Below, one piece after another: positions 12,315-22,919 of a DNA stretch of 64,000 nucleotides (position 1 is its first letter; each line of letters starts with the position of its first letter). The translations under genes and the position numbers were made by a program. Source of the DNA: Datura wrightii (lineage: Eukaryota > Streptophyta > Magnoliopsida > Solanales > Solanaceae); the NCBI GenBank assembly GCA_035772735.1, contig JASDFA010000016.1, positions 151,168,501 through 151,232,500 on the forward strand, in the 5' to 3' direction. The notes beneath the pieces were generated by a model. That model was not told the origin of the DNA, ran no database searches, and was given only the letters and a program-made list of their open reading frames with translations.

Positions 12315-12638
12315 TTTTTCAGCTGACAGTGCTGTCTTCAAACGACATAACTTTTTACTCCGAACTCCGATTGACGAGTGATTTTTTTAATGTAAACTAG
12401 ACTCAAATACCTTTCATTTGATAGGCTATAGGACCTCTGAATCATTATATATTTGGATATATGTTCATTTAAAATTGACCCTTGTTTACAAACATCACAT
12501 ACTCTTCGCTTTTCCCTTTGCACATGTTTTCCTCCTCACCTTTGGACAACCTAAAACCCGTAAGTCCCTTAATATGGTATATAAACATCAAATAATCATC
12601 AAACAAAATAAATAAGATTTTCAGGGTATAATAATTGA

Positions 12639-13003
12639 TAGGACCAGATTCGATTCATCAGGCTTTAGAAAAAGTTCAGCTTGTAAGAGAAAGGTTGAAA
12701 CAGCTCAGAGTAAACTAAATTTCTACGCGGATGTGAGGAGGATAGAGCTTGAGTTTGAAGTTGATGATTGGGTATTTTTGAAGGTATCTCGCATGAAGAG
12801 GGTGATGAGATTCGGGAGGAAAGGAAACTCAGTCTCTGTTATGTTGGTCCATACTAGATTGTGAGATGTGTTTTCAAGGTGGCCTATGAGTTGGAGTTGC
12901 TTTGTGGAGGAATCAGCATGTTGAGAGAGCTACGTGGGAATCCAAAGCAGATATGATGGCTAGATACCCGCATCTATTCCCTTCCAGCTCAGTTTCAGCT
13001 TGA
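12639..13003 (+). pseudogene. E1 pol, last part: integrase C-terminus and chromodomain-like tail
   Basis: This continues the integrase after the solo LTR. Readable blocks are KVQLVRERLKQ, the decayed segment equivalent to VSPMKGVMRFGKKGKLS, then VAYELELP-like sequence, and finally ATWESKADMMARYPHLF before a stop near 13001. The last block is the end of a chromodomain, the module by which chromoviruses are thought to target histone-marked chromatin. Frameshifts separate all the pieces. Confidence 0.8.
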
Positions 13004-13235
13004 GGTATCAATTTCCACCTTAATACTCTATTCAATTTCATGTTCAGCTAATGTCCCCTAGTTTCTTTCATATGAATGTATGTATTTGTGATTCATGAAT
13101 TCAGTTTAGTGATGTAATTCAGCCCGGAGTCAATCACTCCGTCGGTTTTCAACTTTATACATTTAGTATTCGGCATGGTAGTTGCATTTCTCAGTTTGTC
13201 GGTATGTTCATCCATATTCTAGGACGAATGTTCCT

Positions 13236-13248
13236 AAGGGGGAGATAT
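13236..13248 (+). other. polypurine tract of E1
   Basis: AAGGGGGAGATAT lies directly before the 3' LTR and is the plus-strand primer site. Element B has the same tract on the minus strand at 47051-47064. Confidence 0.8.
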
Positions 13249-15492
13249 TGTAATACCCAAAAGTGTCTAAGCCTAGACTCAGGATTTTAAATGAAAAGAA
13301 GCACGAAATATGAGATTTTTTCTTAGAACGACTCGTTGTATGGGTCGCTAGTGGGTCTAATGACCCATTGGATGTGCTCGTGCTGAGAAGTTGCAGAATT
13401 GGACTTGGGAGTAATAGGTCTAGGAATGACCCATTGTTTAATGTAACAAGTCGTTGTAAGTGGATTGTCTTGAAGGTGGTCTTGGTCAAAAAAGGCTGGC
13501 ACGAGTCATGGCACGACCCGTTGTTTGGGACAACGAGTCATGGTATGGTTCCATTGGGAGGATTTCCAGGGGGTGAGCAGTGGTGACAACGGATAGAAAC
13601 GATGAGTGGTCGGGAGTAGCAACGACTCATCCTGTCCAATCGTGGTAGTAGGCCTGAGTTTGGAAAGTGGAGTGAAATAACAATCAGAGAATGACTCGTT
13701 GGAGTTAGAATGACCCGTTGTATTGGTCGTTTCTCTGGACAGTAGCCAAATTTCTGCAAATTTATTAAGGGATTTTTCGTAATCCCTTAGTTCCTAAGGC
13801 CTAAACTACATAGTTTTAAGCTCAAAACAGTGTATTTTTAGAGGGGTAAGTTCATTCTAGGCCTATTCACGTTCATGCATGCAAGTCTAGAAGCTCCTAA
13901 AGGTGATCAAGCCTAGATTCCTAAAGTTCTTCCCCAAATTTCCATTGGGCAATCAAGGAAGTTGTGAAATAAGATCTCTTCAGGTATGTAAGACAATGAA
14001 TGGGTGTATCCATCCACACCCATGCTCAATTCCTCTCCAATTCATGAAATTCTAGTTGATAAACCTATGGGGTTTTAACCCAACATGTAATTCTCTAAGT
14101 TTCAATCATCGGTATGATATAAGCTTTTTTCTAATATTGAATTATGATTAATGAGCATATTTTACAATGTTTTCAATTATAAATTATGTTTTCAAGTTTT
14201 ATAAATTATGATCCCCTTCCATGAAAGTTCATGAAAGTTGAGATCTATGATATATGTATTCAAGCATGATGAGATGTATATGAAGAAAGTATGCTTTCGA
14301 ATTACCCGTGTCTATGTTCATGTTTTCAAATGATCAAGTCTATGTCAAGCATGTTTAAGTTTTGGTCAAGCCTATATGATCAAGTATGTTTCATGATTTA
14401 TCTAAACTTCATGTATTAGCTTACCACATGGATTTTGGAGTCTAGACTCCAACTATTTTCAGCTTGTGGTATGGTTTGAACCCAAGGCTCCTCATTTTAT
14501 GATTTTAGATTTATGCATGTATGTTATAAGTCAGCTTTATCACTAGACGATTGGTCAGGTTTGTTGAAAAATGATGGAGAGCATATGCATGTTTTTGAGA
14601 GTAGTGTCTAGCACCGAGTAGGCTATGGGTCAGTACACCCTATGCCTCAGAACTATGAGTAGGTATATTCAGATTATTTGGGACCTCCCTTGTGAGCTTC
14701 CCCTGCACTCAAGGGACCTTCAGCTTGATATAAATATCATGGTAGCATCCTTAGCCTGGCAAAGCTTTGGATGGCTCTGTCCACTTGAGTGTGATAGTCG
14801 GGACCACGTAAGCTCTATCTTGGTAATGTCGGTTATATGAAAAGTCTCCCATTGTTCCTGATGATTTCTGTTATGCATGTTCATCAGTCATGTTATTATG
14901 TTTTTAGTAGGTTTGATCCAATGTTCAGTTTTACTTATGATTATCAGTTTTCAGCTTCGGTTCATTCGATCATGTTATGATATTTAGTTATATACAAATC
15001 ATGATTTCAAAAAATAGCATGCAAGTCCTACTCTCAAAATCTTATCTTGATTATGTTTTATGATATATATGATTTATGATTTTACTTACTTAGTGGTTTT
15101 ACTTTCCTTACATACTCGATACATTCCACATACGGACCGCATGCTCTATGTTATATCATTTTATGATACAGGCTCGGATATTCAGGCTCAGCCGCCATTA
15201 GTTACTCTCAGCATCAGTATCTCCCGATCTCAGTTGGTGAGTCCTCATCTTTTGAGCGCCCTTCTTTTCAGTCATGTTTTGTATTTTCAATGACATAGAA
15301 TGTAATCAACTTCAGAATTGAGTTATGTATTCCAATGTTATGGGATTATCCATCTTCCGCTATGTTAATTATATTGATCTTTCGCTTTATTATAATTGAG
15401 TTAGATGTCATGTTCATGCCATCGGTCGACATGGAGCTTCTGGGGGTTCTTTGACCTATGTCTCGATCTGGGCCTATGTTCAGGTCATGACA
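13249..15492 (+). repeat. E1 3' LTR (2,244 bp)
   Basis: It starts TGTAATACCC and ends CATGACA, with the terminal TG and CA intact. It is the partner of 1680-3998 with scattered substitutions and one deletion near 15290. It is followed by CCAAT (15493-15497). Confidence 0.88.
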
Positions 15493-15497
15493 CCAAT
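15493..15497. repeat. target-site duplication CCAAT, right copy (E1)
   Basis: Direct repeat of 1675-1679, which fixes the right end of E1. Confidence 0.85.
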
Positions 15498-15964
15498 CAT
15501 CTAAATTCTATGGTCTCGCTAAAGGACCGATGGAGGATAGACAACGTTTCCATTGAATTCCTTATGAATAGTTGTGATGATGTCGCTGCCAAGGTTAACT
15601 GTCACTCTACATTCCCCTCTTTATGACGATGCTTCTACATCTTTGTTGATGACTTTTTCTTTATTTGAGTCTAGCATGTTGGCTATGGAGAGCCTCCAGT
15701 GACTTCTGCAAGAGAGAAAGAGCCTTCAATTGAAGTGCCACAAACTTGAGGAAGACACTGCCATTGTCCGAGATCAAACCATCTCTGCTGAGATCTTAGC
15801 TCGTAGGGTCTCCAAACTTGAGGCGCTAAAATTGAGTGGGAAGTGGTATCAAATGAGAGAGAAACACTAAGGGGATGCCCTCCATTGGTTTAATGAGGAG
15901 GAAGCTTTACGGAAGGTGAACACTTCGCAAGCAGGCCTTGTTGAGAACCTTATGAAGAGGTAGA
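15498..15964 (+). pseudogene. PMD-type pseudogene, right part with coiled coil
   Basis: This continues the frame that stops at 1679: SMVSLKDRWRIDNVSIEFLM just after the E1 insertion. After a gap with stops, a heptad-like region follows (LLQERKSLQLKCHKLEED, then ILARRVSKLEALKLSGKWYQ and DALHWFNEEEALRKV), ending NLMKR with TAG at 15961. Long C-terminal coiled coils are seen in PMD-type element proteins. Several stops make it non-functional. The coding trace ends exactly where the LTR of D begins. Confidence 0.5.
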
Positions 15965-17433
15965 TGATGAGTTGGTAATTTACTAACTAACTAGGCTATT
16001 AAACATGCGTTTTTGCTTTGTTTTTAAGTTAATTAGGTGGATTTTATGCTTTTTCTCTTTGGTCTCAGTAGGTACTTAACTTGAATGAAAAAAAGCATGA
16101 AATTGAGCAAAAAGCATGAAAATAGAGTTGATGACCGGTGCTCCATCGGCGAACATCAGCAAAACACCGGATTGAACTCAGTTGCGTACCGTATGGAAGA
16201 AGGTTGAAGACTGGTGGACCACAGATCAGCACCGGCGAACCGCCAGTGCTAACGCCAAAGTGTTAAAGAACCTATTGCCAGCAATTGTGACCAATCGGCG
16301 GTCCGCGGATCAGCACCGGTGAACCACCGATGCCAGTGCTGAAGCACCAAAAATCTCACGTCCTTAAGCTAGAATTAACTAGTGTTTCGCGAGTGTGCAC
16401 TTGCGAATTATTGGTGAATCGCAAGTGAAGCAACCAGGGATAAAAATGTCAAGCATGGAAAAAGAGGAGTGGATCTGTACCCTATTTTTGTACCTCTCAT
16501 AAAAAAACTAAATATTCCATTATAGAAAGTATTGATTGATTATACTATTGCTATTGGCTTGTATAGAAAGTAGAGAGAAGTAGAAAGAGAAAAAGTCATC
16601 TTCCTCGTTGACATGGAAGAAAACTCCATTGGAGTTTAGACCTTGCTTGAATTTCTCTTATTCAAGTTTGTGAATGGATATTGAATTGTTATTTAATGAA
16701 ATGACTTATTTTACTTACATGAGTAGCTAAATTCTTTGCTGGGGGTGTGTGAATAACTGGGGTTGATTTGGGTTGGGTATTGTGTATTTGATCTTAGATT
16801 TACTCTTTAGTATGATTTTAGTGTTTTCCCTGAAATTTAAGTTGAAAACTCATAGTTGCAACTGTGGATTGCATTTCTTACTTTAATTTTGCTTGAAAAG
16901 GAAAATTAAGATATGGGTGAGGAAACACTAATGGGCATTTGGGTGGTAATTATATGGGGTTGGGCTATACATAGCCAAAACCCATTATTATACATCCATT
17001 AAGGATTGGAGCTAGAAATAGTGAATCCATACCCAAGTTAATGTGGTTGTTGTGAAGAGGAACCTTGGGATTTGAGAAAATTCGAGGTATAAGACATCTA
17101 GTTAGTTGAGAAACTTAAGATGTCACCTAATCCACAGCTAATTATACTGTTGAGTAAAGATAGGAGCGATTAACAATTCCAATCCATTGAAGCCCGTATC
17201 AATATCACACCCCTAGTAGTCTCTCTATTAGTTTTTTTTATACTTTTCCCCTATTTATAGTGTGCAATTCCATATTTTATTTTATAAATCGTGATTCTCC
17301 CAATTTTCTCTTATTTGTCTTGCAACATTGATGCAAATTAGTTCAATTTAATAGAAGACTATTGTGTGATCAGTTGACATTCCTTATGGGATTCGATCCC
17401 GACATTCATCGGGTTATTTATTTTGATACAACA
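15965..17433 (+). repeat. D 5' LTR
   Basis: It starts TGATGAGTTGGTAATTTA and ends GATACAACA, and is repeated at 22920-23422 plus 25986-26947. Its first third holds CCGG-rich segments with CACCGGCGAACC-like repeats (16130-16345). Confidence 0.75.
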
Positions 17434-17484
17434 ACTGTTTACACTCTATTGTAAAGAAGAGTGTAGTTTGGACATTATCAAAAA

Positions 17485-17502
17485 TGGCACAATTGTTGGG
17501 GA
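17485..17502 (+). other. decayed primer-binding site of D
   Basis: TGGCACAATTGTTGGGGA aligns with TGGCGCCGTTGCCGGGGA, the primer site common in Athila/Tat elements. Four of the five changes are C-to-T or G-to-A. Confidence 0.65.
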
Positions 17503-17605
17503 ATGTAGTTTGATAGCCTCTAGTTGTTGTTATTTTAATTTGATCTCGCATCTTAATTAGTTTGACTTTACAATCGTGGTTGGTGCCTTCTAGGTTAAAT
17601 TTGAT

Positions 17606-18381
17606 ATGAGCCAGCACTAACTAGAAGGAGAAGGTTCAATCGATAGGCATATGGATCATGAGGATGATGACCCCATGATGCCCGATGTAGCAGGTGTAAT
17701 TCGCCTACCTCCTACAATAGGAAATGCAAGTTTCCATGTGACAAGCACAATGCTGCACTTACTTCAAATGAAGGGACTCTTTGGAGGAATGCCCAATGAG
17801 GATGCGAACAGGCATCTCCGCAACTTCTTGGAGATTTGTCAACCCTTCAACATTACAAATATCACTCAAGAGACAATCAGATTGAGACTTTTTCCATTTT
17901 CACTCACAAGGGAAGCAACCCCGTGGTTGGAGGAGTTGCCTCCTGGATCTATTACCTCTTGGAAAGAACTCGCGGAGGAATTTTTGGATAGGTTCTTTCC
18001 TTCCTCGAGGATGTTGCAATTAAGGAATGAAATTACTAATTTCCAATAACTTGTGATGGACAATACTATAAAGCATGGTTGAGGTTTACGGAAAAAGTAG
18101 TCATTTTTCCAAACCATGGCTTACCAGATGGGGTTCTACTTCAAAGCTTCTATCGATCATTAGATTCTATCAATAAGTCTATGGCAAATAACTTGGCTAG
18201 GGGATCCATCATGGATCATCCCTATGAAGTAGCTAATACATTACTTGATAGAATGACGAAGACCAATCGAGCATGGCATACTAGAGAAGTAGAGGTATCT
18301 TCTAGTGGTGTTGGCCCAAATATTTTGAGTGTGGAATTGAGGAAGAGAGATACGGCTAGAGATGAAAGTCTTGCCAAATGA
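17606..18381 (+). pseudogene. D gag (Athila/Tat type)
   Basis: The probable start is ATG at 17606 (MSQH, then a stop at 17618, then LEGEGSIDRHMDHEDD in frame). The capsid reads HLLQMKGLFGGMPNEDANRH, then IRLRLFPFSLTREATPWLEE and FLDRFFPSSRMLQLRNEI. A frameshift near 18050 leads to FPNHGLPDGVLLQSFYRSL and MTKTNRAWHTREVEV. The last part aligns by eye with the gag of A (VPNHRIPDDTLFQIFYWYLN, then ITKTNHAWDTRESEV). There is no nucleocapsid tail. The frame ends at a TGA (18379) beside the reversed fragment that begins about 18386, so the insertion or rearrangement removed the rest. Confidence 0.8.
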
Positions 18382-18385
18382 TGAC

Positions 18386-18925
18386 CCAGCTAGAGTTGAT
18401 GACACGACGTACACCAGAATGGTACGACTTGTACTGAGAGTTGTACTTTGCCTTTTCCTTGTGCCAATCTTCTAAGCTTTTCCACGAGTCTCAGTACAGC
18501 TCGTAAAATCTTGGTACAGTTCGTACTGAGATCACTACTTGGCTACTTTTCAGAAACTTTTGAACATTTTTGCTCCAACACCTATTTTCCCTAAAAACAA
18601 TGTAAAAACACCTCATATCCGTATAAACATACCTAAGTCCATGTTATTTTTCAAATTTTAAGCATCTAAAGTGTTGTAAATTCACAGCACATCAACACCC
18701 TCAACTTAAGACTTTTGCATTCCAAGGAGGGACCAGGGCCAAAACAAGTTCATTATAAAAGAATGGGTAAGGTTAATCGGTTAATCAAAGAAAAATGATC
18801 CATTTAAGGCTCAAAATCAGGATCAAGGAAATTATATCATTTTGGTAGGGTATTTAAGCTAAAATGGGATAAACAAAAATAGCCTATGATCCTTTTCTAA
18901 CCAACCATCCTAAAACAATTTGCTT
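18386..18925 (-). mobile_element. reversed Athila-type fragment inside D (LTR end + polypurine tract + 3' UTR)
   Basis: The stretch up to 18694 looks like the outer end of a C-type LTR, ending CACAGCACATCA with GGTACGACTTGTAC-like motifs. It continues with ACACCCTCAACTTAAGACTT, the complement of the polypurine tract of A and C. At 18720-18725 it jumps from TTTTGCAT to AAGGAGGGACCAGGGCC, which in A lies about 850 bases further on (34390), so it carries a deletion. Orientation is opposite to D. Confidence 0.65.
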
Positions 18926-19417
18926 GATGATAGATGGAGTGACATCTTTTTTAAGGATAAATTGTCACTTTTACTTGTTTGGCTAATACTATGTTAAGTG
19001 GGTGAGTTTGAATCTGACTGTTTTGCAATTTCACTAAGTTGGGGAGGAATTTTATTGCTGGGAGTCCACCAACGAACCGCTGGTTAGACCCAGTGAAGCA
19101 CCAGATGATATACAGGTGGGGGTTCTAGGCTTTAGGCCTCTTTCCTAGACCTGCGTTACACTGGCGTTCCACTAGTCAAGATCGACAAAATGCTAGTGTG
19201 TCGCCATATGACCTTGGTATTCCCAGTGTTCTATTATGGTCCAGCGGTTCACGGATCTTCATCTGCATTGTGACGGTGTCACGCCTGCATTGCCAAATCT
19301 TCACTCTAAAAAATTCTACGTGTTTGTCATACAATTATCATAGTTCCTTTCCTTAACTGAGGATATATGTTATTTTTTTGATTTTCTCTTGAACAAAAAT
19401 ACAAAAAGAAATTATGG
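18926..19417 (+). other. non-coding spacer of D before ORF3
   Basis: No coding trace. It contains CACCGGCG-like runs (for example GAACCGCTGG, CCAGCGGTTCACGGATC) similar to those in the LTR of D. The equivalent spacers in A and C also hold LTR-like motif clusters. Confidence 0.5.
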
Positions 19418-20873
19418 TTGTATGGCACTAACATGGTTTTCAAGAGTATGTCTTCATCCAGGAACTTGAGCAAGGGGAAGACCTCAGCCTTCTCTTCCAC
19501 CAAAGGAAAAGGGAAAGAAAAGGCATCCACAACACCCACCAACTCCCAAAAGGACATAATAAACATGAAGGGGCATTATGCTATTTGCAAGGGCCGATCA
19601 ATCACTGTTGAAAACCAATTTGACTTGGTTGGGCTGCGGGGTGACCTCCCCAGTATCACTGCTCAATTCAATGACCGTCAATGGATGCTTTTACCAATCC
19701 ACTCCCAGATTACTATCCTAGCCTCGTCCTAGGAGTTTACACCTCTTACCAAGCCAGGCAGGAGAGCATGCATCACAAGGGCAAGGTGGACGAATTTCCC
19801 TTCTTGCCTTCAGTTATCGTGCGAGGTGCGGAGGTTGACATCACTCAAGCAACCATTAATTCTATATTCTTGGGGGATGAACTTAACACCGACTTTAAGT
19901 ATGCAGCCCAAATTGCTAATAAGGAAAAGTAGTTCAGTTGGATAGCTCTAGTTATTGCCACAGACACGCCTTTCTGGGCCACAATGGGCTACAAGATTTC
20001 TCTCTATGATCCTAAGTTTGAGGCCAAGCTGCGGATGGACTTCATTTGAGGTTGTATCATACCTTCGAAGAATAAGCAGCGGGTCAATTTGGAAGAAACT
20101 ATCCTCATCACCATCATCATGACAGGGGTCCTCATAAATTTCGGGGAAATTGTGGCTGTTTAGATGAAGAGAAAAGCTAGGCAAGTTGGCACCTCAATGC
20201 CCTATGCTATGCTCATATCTCAGTTATGCCTACAAGCTAGAGTGCCACTATTTCCAGATGAAGCCCTAAGCTCCGCTACCGGTGTCATTACTGTGGATCA
20301 AAAAAGGGATGCGGATGTACCCAAGAGAAAGCAAAAACGGCTGCAAGTCTTTGATATCCCAGAAGTATCTTTCTCTCATGGTTTTGAGCAAGCCCCACTA
20401 GCTCCCGATGTTAATATGCCACACCCATAGGCATCGGGACAAGCTTCAGGCGAAGCCCCTACTAGAAGAGCCTCACCGCCTCCAACATCTTCCCAACCAA
20501 GCAGTCTCCATAAACATGCGGAGATGACTAGCTCTCATGAGAGTCAACTTTAGAAGTTGGCTAAAATTCTCCCTTCCCTTATTTCCCAAACAGTGAAAAA
20601 GGAGATGAAGTCCATGTATGAGAGTCTGACCAAGCTATCCTCATGGGTGGATGTCGTAGAGGGGGCTGTCACCTCTCTCCGAACCAAAGTAAGGAAATGG
20701 AAGAGTTGGATGTCCATAGAGGTTCCCGACATGAGTGCCCTTGATGTAGCGATGGATTCCCTTTCTATAGTCAAAGGCCCTATTGACGACTTATTCGAGG
20801 GCTGGGGGATGAGGTGGAGGATCTGAGCAACGAAGGCCAAGATGGAGAAGATGATGATGAAGATGACGAGTGA
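19418..20873 (+). pseudogene. D ORF3, 'putative plant transposon protein', with acidic tail
   Basis: The position downstream of gag/pol corresponds to the env-like ORF3 of Athila-type elements. The function is not established. A Lys/Ser-rich N-terminus (SSRNLSKGKTSAFSSTKGKG) leads across a frameshift near 19690 to MDAFTNPLPDYYPSLVLGVY, then PSVIVRGAEVDITQATINSI, then FSWIALVIATDTPFWATMGY. This core aligns with A (LVRELYEAYVPMLQNQ, then CVMVRETPVDIFERTISCML, then YAWLAWIIATRS). A proline-rich linker (20440-20520) and a possible coiled coil (QTVKKEMKSMYESLTKLSSW) follow. A frameshift near 20805 gives an acidic end, GQDGEDDDEDDE, with TGA at 20871. Stops at 19930, 20048, 20162, 20428 and 20551. 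No clear signal peptide or membrane segment is visible, which argues against a working envelope protein. Confidence 0.7.
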
Positions 20874-20912
20874 GCACGTCAGGGAGTTCTCTCCCTCTTT
20901 GTTTCGCATGCA

Positions 20913-20930
20913 TACATTGGGGCCAATGTA
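20913..20930 (+). other. hairpin downstream of ORF3 in D
   Basis: TACATTGG-GG-CCAATGTA forms a perfect 8-bp inverted repeat, followed 15 bases later by GGGGGTGGG. A and C have a different hairpin in the same place (34347-34377, 28204-28234). Confidence 0.65.
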
Positions 20931-21000
20931 GTGTTTGAGTTGGGGGTGGGATAAGTGTTTCTTTTTTGGTTGTCATTTATTTTGTTGATGATTTGATGTG

Positions 21001-21144
21001 GCCCTTGTCGGGCTTTGATTTTTGAGTTGTCAGGACTTGTGAGCTTTTGTCGAGCTCCTTTTAACAATGTTTGATAATTGCCCTTACTGGGCTATTTGTT
21101 TTTTCTAAAGATTGGTAAACAATTGTTGAGCCTTTTGTCGGGCT
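21001..21144 (+). other. four short hairpins in series, D 3' region
   Basis: Inverted repeats: GCCC-TTGTC-GGGC (21001-21013), GAGCT-TTTGTCG-AGCTC (21041-21057), GCCC-TTACT-GGGC (21080-21092) and AGCC-TTTTGTCG-GGCT (21129-21144). The stems differ while pairing is kept. Confidence 0.5.
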
Positions 21145-22907
21145 AGAAATGGATGAATTAAAAAAATTATCTTTGAATTGTTAGTGCTTTTGAGTGGGTA
21201 TTTGTTTTTATTGCAAAACGATTCATGACCCAAGTTTGATTTTCTACTTTGTGAATAGTAGATAATGAATAAACTCCTAGTCTTTATACCACGGTTCTTT
21301 TTCAAGGAGCAATTTCTTTTACTTTTCTTTTTGTTGTCGACCGGGTGATATTTTCTAATGATAGATTGTGAGGCGACTCTCTTAAGGGAAAATGTCATGT
21401 CTTTCTTTGAATCTTTTGTGAAAATGTTTTTGAGAGTTACTACCAAAAAATTTTGTGTGGAATGAAAAATGAATTTGAAAGAAATGGGCATTTGAAATGG
21501 AAAAATGTAGCATTCTCTTGTCATACATTGCATATTCCTTGTTTGACTTGTGGATGCGCATGCTCTATTGTCTTGAATCAAAATCTTGTGATAATAATGA
21601 CTTGTGTGAACTCTTTGGGTGTGATTCCTTGTGTGGTACGGACATCTGAATGAGTCTCATGTATCTCTTCTTGTCTAGAACTTGCCCCAAGTGTGACTCA
21701 AGGCGATATCCTAGATATAGCTGCCCTTAGAATATGATTTTAGATATTCATTTGATTAGTCACTTCACCCAAGATAACCTTGGAAACATCTTCCCTTGCT
21801 TGCCAATGTTGAGCCTTTGGACCATTTATTCTTAAAAATCACATTACAAGTCAATGTCCCTTTGTAATTCTCTTCTTTGGCACCCATCCTCTCTAATTGC
21901 TAAAGATGAATGAATGAAAATAATGGAGGCTTTAAGCCCAAGACATAAGGATAGATAAGAAAATCAATGGAAAAGAGGCAAAAAGCCTAAGTTTTGGGGT
22001 TTACAAGAAGGGGAGAAATGTGATGAGCTTAAATGTGAGGTAGCACCAAATTGTGATAAAAATGAATGAAATGATGGGTTGAGAAACCTAGAATCATCAA
22101 AAAGAGAAAAAGAATAGTAAAATGGCGTTACCTCTTACTTAGATGAGGCTTAATGTGAGAGACAAAGGAGCTGCAAGGAGGGATTTTAAGAAATAAAAGA
22201 TGAAGGTGATGAAAAAGGAGAAATAAAGCAGAGTGATCTAAAGAGTTTTATGGGAGGTTAAAAGTGTTCCTAAAAAGGAATTAGGGAGGTTCTAGTCACT
22301 AGAGCTAAATATTTGTTCTAACCTTACCCCTAGCCTTCATCATGACCCACAAGTCCTAATTGATTTTGAGTGTAGTTGCTCTACATTAGTGGCGAGTTAC
22401 ACGAAAGGGCAAGCCTATGGGTCATGTTGTGTGCATGGAGATTTAATTTGTAAGAGTGAATGTGATCATCTTATTCTATTATACCTTGTGTGTGCATTAT
22501 TTTATGATAAATAAAGGGGATTCTCTCTTGTAGTAAGTGGCATCACTCCCTTTGAGGACATTCTTGCATTGATGTAAAGATGTGATTGAGGCATGAGTAG
22601 TGTGAGCTTCAAGGCAAGCTTTGAATGTGAAATGATTATGATTTGAGATGCTTTATGTGTTTGATTGGATAAGCCATGCCCTTGTTTTGAAAAATGAAAG
22701 CAGTTGTGAATCATGCCTTTTCATTGTGGTTACCTCTTGAAACTTTCTCACATTTTGGGGGGAGTCGTTTCTCTTTTTTCTTGAGTTGGTGAAAGTTTTT
22801 GGGTTATCTTAGGTTCATTGGTCCTTGATGCATAATATCATATTTGACATGCTGCCCATTTTTTCAAGTAAAAAGAATTGCATTACTTGAGGACAAGAAA
22901 TGATTCA
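21145..22907 (+). other. 3' untranslated region of D
   Basis: AT-rich, with no coding trace or protein motif that I recognise on either strand. Short frames here have no family resemblance and do not use codons like the gag or ORF3 nearby. Confidence 0.5.
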
Positions 22908-22919
22908 AGTTTGGGAGTT
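22908..22919 (+). other. polypurine-like tract before the D 3' LTR
   Basis: AGTTTGGGAGTT follows TGAGGACAAGAAATGATTCA, the same order as the complement of the A tract (TGAGGACATGCAAAAGTTTT then AAGTTGAGGTTGT) next to its LTR. Confidence 0.5.

Larger units (their letters stand above)
8285..12633 (-). mobile_element. solo LTR, 4.35 kb, Del-like, inserted in E1 integrase
   Basis: ATTGA occurs at 8280-8284 and 12634-12638, and removing the segment restores the integrase reading (GWFEVGEA then a line beginning IGPDS). The segment starts TGTCACGCCC and ends GGGTATAATA. Read on the minus strand this is a TGT(T/A)ATACCC start and a GGGCGTGACA end, as in Del-type LTRs. On the minus strand it carries TATATAAGG (10874-10882) and a 'CAGTACATTTCATTCGTACTGA' type block, interrupted here for quotation, near 8773-8795 like that of the E1 LTR. 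No coding capacity was found in 4.3 kb. It also holds a short tandem array (8993-9148) and a GC-rich patch (12214-12314). Confidence 0.8.
1680..15492 (+). mobile_element. E1: Ty3/gypsy chromovirus (Tekay/Del type), full-length but dead
   Basis: The parts are in canonical order: 5' LTR (1680-3998), methionine-tRNA-like primer site (from 4003), gag (from 4203), protease, RT, RNase H, integrase with chromodomain-like tail, polypurine tract (13236), and 3' LTR (13249-15492). CCAAT flanks both ends. A 4.35 kb solo LTR (8285-12633) interrupts the integrase. The 3' LTR lacks a block of about 75 bases that is present in the 5' LTR near 3740-3810. Many stops and frameshifts make the element non-autonomous. 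The Tekay/Del label rests on the RT motif FIDDILIYS, the integrase block ALYGRRCRLPIGWFEVGE and the chromodomain-like C-terminus; the lineage name is from general knowledge. Confidence 0.88.
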
